64,000 bases of DNA, from contig NZ_LR813084.1 of NCBI RefSeq assembly GCF_903815225.1, forward strand, positions 1,096,501-1,160,500. Reading direction: 5' to 3'. The notes beneath the pieces are model-generated. The model saw only the letters and a list, made by a program, of their open reading frames with translations. It made no database searches and had not been told where the DNA came from. The position numbers and the translations under genes were made by a program. The first letter of the stretch is position 1, and each line of letters starts with the position of its first letter. Source of the stretch: Delftia tsuruhatensis (GTDB taxonomy: Bacteria > Pseudomonadota > Gammaproteobacteria > Burkholderiales > Burkholderiaceae_C). This document shows positions 60,336-64,000 of this stretch, piece by piece.

Positions 60336-61268
60336 ATGCCCAGCCCGCGCCGCAGAACACCCCGACAGCGCCATCCCGAGCTGGAGCGCGACTTCGTGCG
60401 CACGCCCGCCCTGGGCTATGAGGACGTGGAGGACAGCGGCCTGGTGCGCTGCCTGGCGCACGGCTTTCCGAGCCCCCTGGTGCGCTGGCATTTCCATGAG
60501 GAGTACGAACTGCACCTCATCACCGACACGTCGGGTCGCGCCTTCGTGGGAGACTGGATCGGGCCTTTCGAGCCTGGCCACCTCGTGCTGTGCGGCCCGC
60601 GCCTGCCGCACAACTGGATCTCGCTGGACGTGCCCGAGGGCGGGGCCCCCGAGCGTGACTACGTGATCCTGTTCCACCACGACCCCATTGCCCGCGCGGC
60701 CGAGCAGATCCCGGAGATGCGTGAAGTGCTGCATCTGCTGGACCGCGCACGCCATGGCATCGAGTTCTTCGGCATGGAGCACAAGGCGCGCGCCCGCTGG
60801 GAGGCGGTCAAGCGCACGCGCGGCATGCGCCGCTTCGCGGCCTTTTGCGAGCTGCTGTCCGATCTGGCCGAGTGCACCGACTACCGCCTGCTGTCCGCCG
60901 TGCAGATGCAGGGAGCCCAGGGCGAGGCCCAGGTGGACCAGATCAACGAGGTGGTCAACCGCATCATGGCGCGCGTGGACGAGCCCCTGAGCCTGGCCGA
61001 CGTGGCGGCCGAGCTGGGCATGAGCGAGAGCCGCTTCAGCCGCTTCTTCCGCCGCGCCACGGGCAACAGCTTCACGGATTTCGTCAGCCGCGTGCGCATC
61101 AACAATGCCTGCCACCTGCTCATGCAGACCGACAGCTTCATTGCCGACATCTGCTACCAGGTGGGCTTCAACAACGTGGCCAATTTCAACCGGCGCTTCC
61201 TGGAGATCAAGGGCATGACCCCTTCGGAATTCCGGCGGCAGGCGGAAAGCCGCTTCGGCGCCGGCTGA
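60336..61268 (+). CDS. AraC-family transcriptional regulator of the polyol operon
   Basis: A 310-residue AraC/XylS protein. An N-terminal cupin-like sensor domain (RWHFHEEYELHLITDTSG, FEPGHLVLCGPRLPHNW) precedes two helix-turn-helix motifs in the last 100 residues (LSLADVAAELGMSESRFSRF; DICYQVGFNNVANFNRRF with KGMTPSEFRR). It is the last gene of the operon, 38 bp after the kinase. Polyol operons of pseudomonads have a comparable AraC-type activator (MtlR). The direct repeats at 53617-53650 are its likely target, by inference. Confidence 0.9.
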   Translation: MPSPRRRTPRQRHPELERDFVRTPALGYEDVEDSGLVRCLAHGFPSPLVRWHFHEEYELHLITDTSGRAFVGDWIGPFEPGHLVLCGPRLPHNWISLDVPEGGAPERDYVILFHHDPIARAAEQIPEMREVLHLLDRARHGIEFFGMEHKARARWEAVKRTRGMRRFAAFCELLSDLAECTDYRLLSAVQMQGAQGEAQVDQINEVVNRIMARVDEPLSLADVAAELGMSESRFSRFFRRATGNSFTDFVSRVRINNACHLLMQTDSFIADICYQVGFNNVANFNRRFLEIKGMTPSEFRRQAESRFGAG

Positions 61269-61534
61269 TGCGGCGTGCCGGTCGGGGGCTCTGTGGTATT
61301 GCGGCCCACATCGGTACAGCCCTTATTGCCGGACTGGCACAGATCGATATGCTGGGTGCGCGAAACATGCGTTTTGCGCCGGATCCGTGGCCAGTTTGTG
61401 ACCACGATCAAGGAATGTGTTTTCCTCTGTGCGCCGCAGTGAAAGCAGGGTTCCTGACGATATCAATCGCAGGGGGCCCCATTGTAGAATCCGCCGAATT
61501 TTTGCGCTTTCAACAACAGAACCACGCCCTCGAT
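61269..61534 (+). promoter_or_regulatory. Upstream region of cytochrome c4
   Basis: This 266-bp stretch has no supportable gene. TAGAAT at 61485-61490, in the context ATTGTAGAAT, is a possible -10 box about 45 bp before the start codon. No good -35 is seen at the proper distance. Confidence 0.3.
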
Positions 61535-62182
61535 ATGAAGTTGCTTGCCTCTTTGCTGACGGCTGCCATTCTTGCAGCCCCCGCCTTTCCCGCGTTCTCC
61601 GCTGGCGAGGCACCTGCTGCCGCAGCGCAGCCGAAGGCGGCCAAGGTCGATCTGGCGAAGGGCGAGGCCAGCTACACCGCGGTCTGCGCGGCATGCCACG
61701 CGGCCGACGGCAATTCCACCGTGCCTATCCAGCCCAAGCTGGCCGGCCAGCATCCCGAGTACCTGGTCAAGCAGTTGCTGGAGTTCAAGGACGACAAGCG
61801 CAAGGACCCGGTGATGAAGGGCTTTGCCAGCATGCTCAGCGAACCGGACATGAAGAACATCGCCGCCTGGCTGCACACGCAAAAGCCCAAGGACGGCTTC
61901 GCCAAGGACAAGGACCTGGTCGCCATGGGCGAGCGCATCTACCGCGGCGGCATCCAGGAGCGCAACATTGCCGCCTGCGCGGGCTGCCACAGCCCCAACG
62001 GTGCCGGCATTCCCGCCCAGTACCCGCGCCTGGCCGGCCAGCATGCCGACTACACCACGACCCAGCTCGTGGCCTTTCGCGACGGCAAGCGCGGCAATAG
62101 CATTCAGATGACACAGGTTGCTGCCAAGCTTAACGATCGCGAAATCAAGGCCGTGGCAGACTACATCGCCGGCCTGCGTTGA
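61535..62182 (+). CDS. Di-haem cytochrome c4
   Basis: A 215-residue periplasmic cytochrome. The signal peptide is about residues 1-23 (LLASLLTAAILAAPAFPAFSA). Two c-type haem sites, Cys51-Ala-Ala-Cys-His and Cys148-Ala-Gly-Cys-His, lie in two similar domains; the PKLAGQHPEYLVKQLLEFKD and PRLAGQHADYTTTQLVAFRD repeats are characteristic of cytochrome c4. It donates electrons to terminal oxidases (cbb3 type in relatives). The cytochrome c assembly factor ResB follows, which is a widespread arrangement. An intrinsic terminator separates the two. Confidence 0.93.
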   Translation: MKLLASLLTAAILAAPAFPAFSAGEAPAAAAQPKAAKVDLAKGEASYTAVCAACHAADGNSTVPIQPKLAGQHPEYLVKQLLEFKDDKRKDPVMKGFASMLSEPDMKNIAAWLHTQKPKDGFAKDKDLVAMGERIYRGGIQERNIAACAGCHSPNGAGIPAQYPRLAGQHADYTTTQLVAFRDGKRGNSIQMTQVAAKLNDREIKAVADYIAGLR

Positions 62183-62255
62183 TGCGATCCCAGGGGACCC
62201 CGTGTTCCTAGGGTAATCACCGGGAACCTATTGCTTTACAGACACCCCAAGCCAG

Positions 62256-62294
62256 GCGGGTCCATCGCATGAGTGCAGATGGTCCCGCTTTTTT
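62256..62294 (+). terminator. Intrinsic terminator after cytochrome c4
   Basis: GCGGGTCCATC (62256-62266) pairs with GATGGTCCCGC (62278-62288) with one mismatch and an 11-base loop, and six T follow immediately (62289-62294). It lies 73 bp past the cytochrome stop and just before resB. Confidence 0.85.
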
Positions 62295-62321
62295 CATTCG
62301 GGTATTGGTTTTTCGCTTTCC

Positions 62322-64000
62322 ATGTCAGACAACTCTTCCGGTGCCGCCCTTGCTCCCCCCCGCCCGCAGGCTGTGCGCGCGGTGCTGGAGTTGCTGGCAT
62401 CGATGCGCTTCGCCATCTCGCTGCTGACGGTCATCTGCATTGCCTCGGTGATCGGCACCGTGCTCAAGCAGCATGAGCCGGTGGGCAACTACGTCAACCA
62501 GTTCGGGCCCTTCTGGGCCCAGTTGTTCCTCGCGCTCAAGCTCAACGCGGTCTACAGCGCCTGGTGGTTCCTGCTGATCCTGGCTTTCCTGGTGGTCAGC
62601 ACCTCGCTGTGCGTGGCCCGCCATGCGCCCAAGTACCTGGCCGACCTGCGCAGCTACAAGGAAAACATCCGCGAACAAAGCCTCAAGGCCTTCGGCCACC
62701 GTGCCAGCAGCCTCGTGCCCGGCAGCACCGAGGAGGCTGCCAGGCGCCTGGGCCAGCAACTGGCATCGGGCGGCTGGAAGGTGCGTTTGCAGCAGCGTGA
62801 CACGGCGGCAGGCCCGGGAACGGGCTGGATGCTGGCGGCCAAGGCCGGTGCGGCCAACAAGCTGGGCTATATCGCAGCCCACTGCGCCATCGTGCTGATC
62901 TGCCTGGGCGGCCTGTTCGACGGCGATCTCGTCGTGCGTGCCCAGATGTGGCTGGGAGGCAAAACACCTTATACCGGCGGTGGCCTGATCTCCGAGGTGC
63001 CCGGACAGCACCGGCTCTCGCAAGCCAATCCCACCTTTCGCGGCAACCTGCTGGTGACCGAAGGCGGCACGGCGGGCACGGCCATCCTGACCCAGTCCGA
63101 TGGCGTGCTGCTGCAGGAGCTGCCCTTCGCGGTGGAGCTCAAGAAGTTCATCGTCGAGTACTACTCCACCGGCATGCCCAAGCTCTTTGCCAGCGAAGTC
63201 GTCATCCACGACAAGGCCACGGGCGAGCAGGTGGAAAAGCGCATCGAGGTCAACCACCCGGCCAGCTACCGCGGCATCGAGATCTACCAGTCGAGCTTCG
63301 ATGACGGCGGCTCTTCGGTGAAGCTGCAGGCCGTGCCCTTCGAGGCCGGCGCCAAGCCTTTCGAGGCCGATGGCGTGATCGGCGGATCCAGCGAGTTCAC
63401 GCGCCGCCGCCCCGATGGCAAAGAGGAGGCGCTGACGCTGGAGTACACGCAGCTGCGCGTCATCAACGTCGAGAACTTCGGCGCGGCCGGGGCCGGTGGC
63501 CCCACCGACGTGCGCAAGGTGGACCTGCGCCAGGCCATCGACGAGCGCCTGGGCGCGGCCCACAAGACCGTGACCAAAAAGGAGCTGCGCAACATCGGCC
63601 CCAGCATCGGCTACAAGCTGCGCGATGCGTCGGGCCAGGCGCGCGAGTTCCAGAACTACATGCTGCCCGTGGACACGGGAGATGGCCAGCCCGTGTTCCT
63701 GCTGGGCGTGCGCGACAGCCAGGCCGATCCCATGCGCTACCTGCGCGTGCCCGCCGACCCTGAAGGCTCGATGGACACCTTCATGCGGCTGCGCGGCGCG
63801 TTGCAGGACCCGCAACTGCGCGAGAAGGCGGCCCGGGCCTACGTGGCCAAGGCCGTCGATGCCTCGCGCGCGGACCTGGCCGGCCCGCTGGCGCAGTCGG
63901 CCACGAAGGCGCTGGAGCTGTTTGCCGGCCAGAACGACAAGCAGGGGCCGGACGGCAAGCCGCTGGGCGGCCTGCAGGCGATCTCGGACTTCATGGAGGG
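62322..64000 (+). CDS. resB: Cytochrome c biogenesis protein ResB, N-terminal part
   Basis: The frame is open to the window end (about 559 codons visible). Hydrophobic helices are seen at LELLASMRFAISLLTVICIA, SAWWFLLILAFLVVSTSLC and LGYIAAHCAIVLICLGGLFD. A large periplasmic domain follows (SEVPGQHRLSQANPTFRGN, YYSTGMPKLFASEVVI, NHPASYRGIEIYQSSFDDGG, GYKLRDASGQAREFQNYMLP), the typical ResB layout. With CcsA/ResC it forms the system II machine that delivers haem to apocytochromes c. A last helix near the C-terminus and ccsA are expected beyond the window. Confidence 0.95.
   Translation, partial: MSDNSSGAALAPPRPQAVRAVLELLASMRFAISLLTVICIASVIGTVLKQHEPVGNYVNQFGPFWAQLFLALKLNAVYSAWWFLLILAFLVVSTSLCVARHAPKYLADLRSYKENIREQSLKAFGHRASSLVPGSTEEAARRLGQQLASGGWKVRLQQRDTAAGPGTGWMLAAKAGAANKLGYIAAHCAIVLICLGGLFDGDLVVRAQMWLGGKTPYTGGGLISEVPGQHRLSQANPTFRGNLLVTEGGTAGTAILTQSDGVLLQELPFAVELKKFIVEYYSTGMPKLFASEVVIHDKATGEQVEKRIEVNHPASYRGIEIYQSSFDDGGSSVKLQAVPFEAGAKPFEADGVIGGSSEFTRRRPDGKEEALTLEYTQLRVINVENFGAAGAGGPTDVRKVDLRQAIDERLGAAHKTVTKKELRNIGPSIGYKLRDASGQAREFQNYMLPVDTGDGQPVFLLGVRDSQADPMRYLRVPADPEGSMDTFMRLRGALQDPQLREKAARAYVAKAVDASRADLAGPLAQSATKALELFAGQNDKQGPDGKPLGGLQAISDFME

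Overview
The window is a chromosomal segment of a high-GC Gram-negative bacterium. Several things point to Burkholderiales, most probably Comamonadaceae (Delftia/Comamonas-like): an orphan Bug/TctC solute-binding protein next to a general porin, a cytochrome c4-resB pair, short ATGA/GTGA gene overlaps, and a dispersed palindromic intergenic repeat of a kind I associate with that family. No rRNA, tRNA, CRISPR array, insertion sequence or phage gene was seen. The species assignment is an inference from gene content.

Layout. 0-4.6 kb: the 3' end of a HyuB-type (hydantoinase/oxoprolinase/acetone-carboxylase family) gene, a small unrecognised protein, a CobW-type metallochaperone GTPase, a Bug binding protein and a porin, apparently one operon. 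4.6-7.0 kb: a quinone oxidoreductase cut down to its N-terminal domain, an EamA exporter and a LysR regulator. 7.0-9.8 kb: a two-subunit molybdenum hydroxylase (isoquinoline 1-oxidoreductase type, Tat-exported large subunit). 10.0-14.1 kb: a nitrate/sulfonate-type ABC importer whose operon ends in a membrane-anchored cytochrome c. 14.3-21.3 kb: a sulfur/methionine-flavoured set (MetY-like sulfhydrylase, 2-oxoglutarate oxygenase, MetQ-MetN-MetI importer, VOC protein, CysB-family regulator). 21.3-26.8 kb: a GNAT acetyltransferase, then a four-gene NAD salvage operon (nicotinamidase, pncB, nadE, NadM-Nudix fusion).

27.1-44.2 kb is a surface-polysaccharide locus: DUF2304 protein, ManC, a Wzm/Wzt ABC exporter whose Wzt carries a C-terminal glycan-binding domain, a 1194-residue protein joining two methyltransferases to a glycosyltransferase, three further glycosyltransferases, another methyltransferase, WecB, then on the opposite strand a GT4-GT2 fusion and a GT-C/TPR membrane protein. 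The middle (about 28.9-39.2 kb) is visibly AT-richer than its flanks, which suggests horizontal acquisition. 44.4-49.2 kb is housekeeping: metK, two LpxL-type acyltransferases, an alpha/beta hydrolase, engB.

49.4-61.3 kb is a catabolic module that reads as a full route from a polyol to the Entner-Doudoroff entry point: polyol ABC importer (SmoEFGK type), DalD-type polyol dehydrogenase, PfkB sugar kinase, Pgi, Zwf, an SMP-30 lactonase and an AraC regulator. It sits between engB and the cytochrome c4-resB pair (61.5 kb to the window end), which are near neighbours in many beta- and gammaproteobacteria, and one copy of the dispersed repeat lies at its left edge.

The most noteworthy observations are the methyltransferase-methyltransferase-glycosyltransferase fusion next to a Wzt with a glycan-binding domain (a candidate chain-termination enzyme), the GT4-GT2 / GT-C-TPR gene pair, the self-contained polyol module, and the dispersed repeat whose two copies keep their hairpins by compensatory changes.
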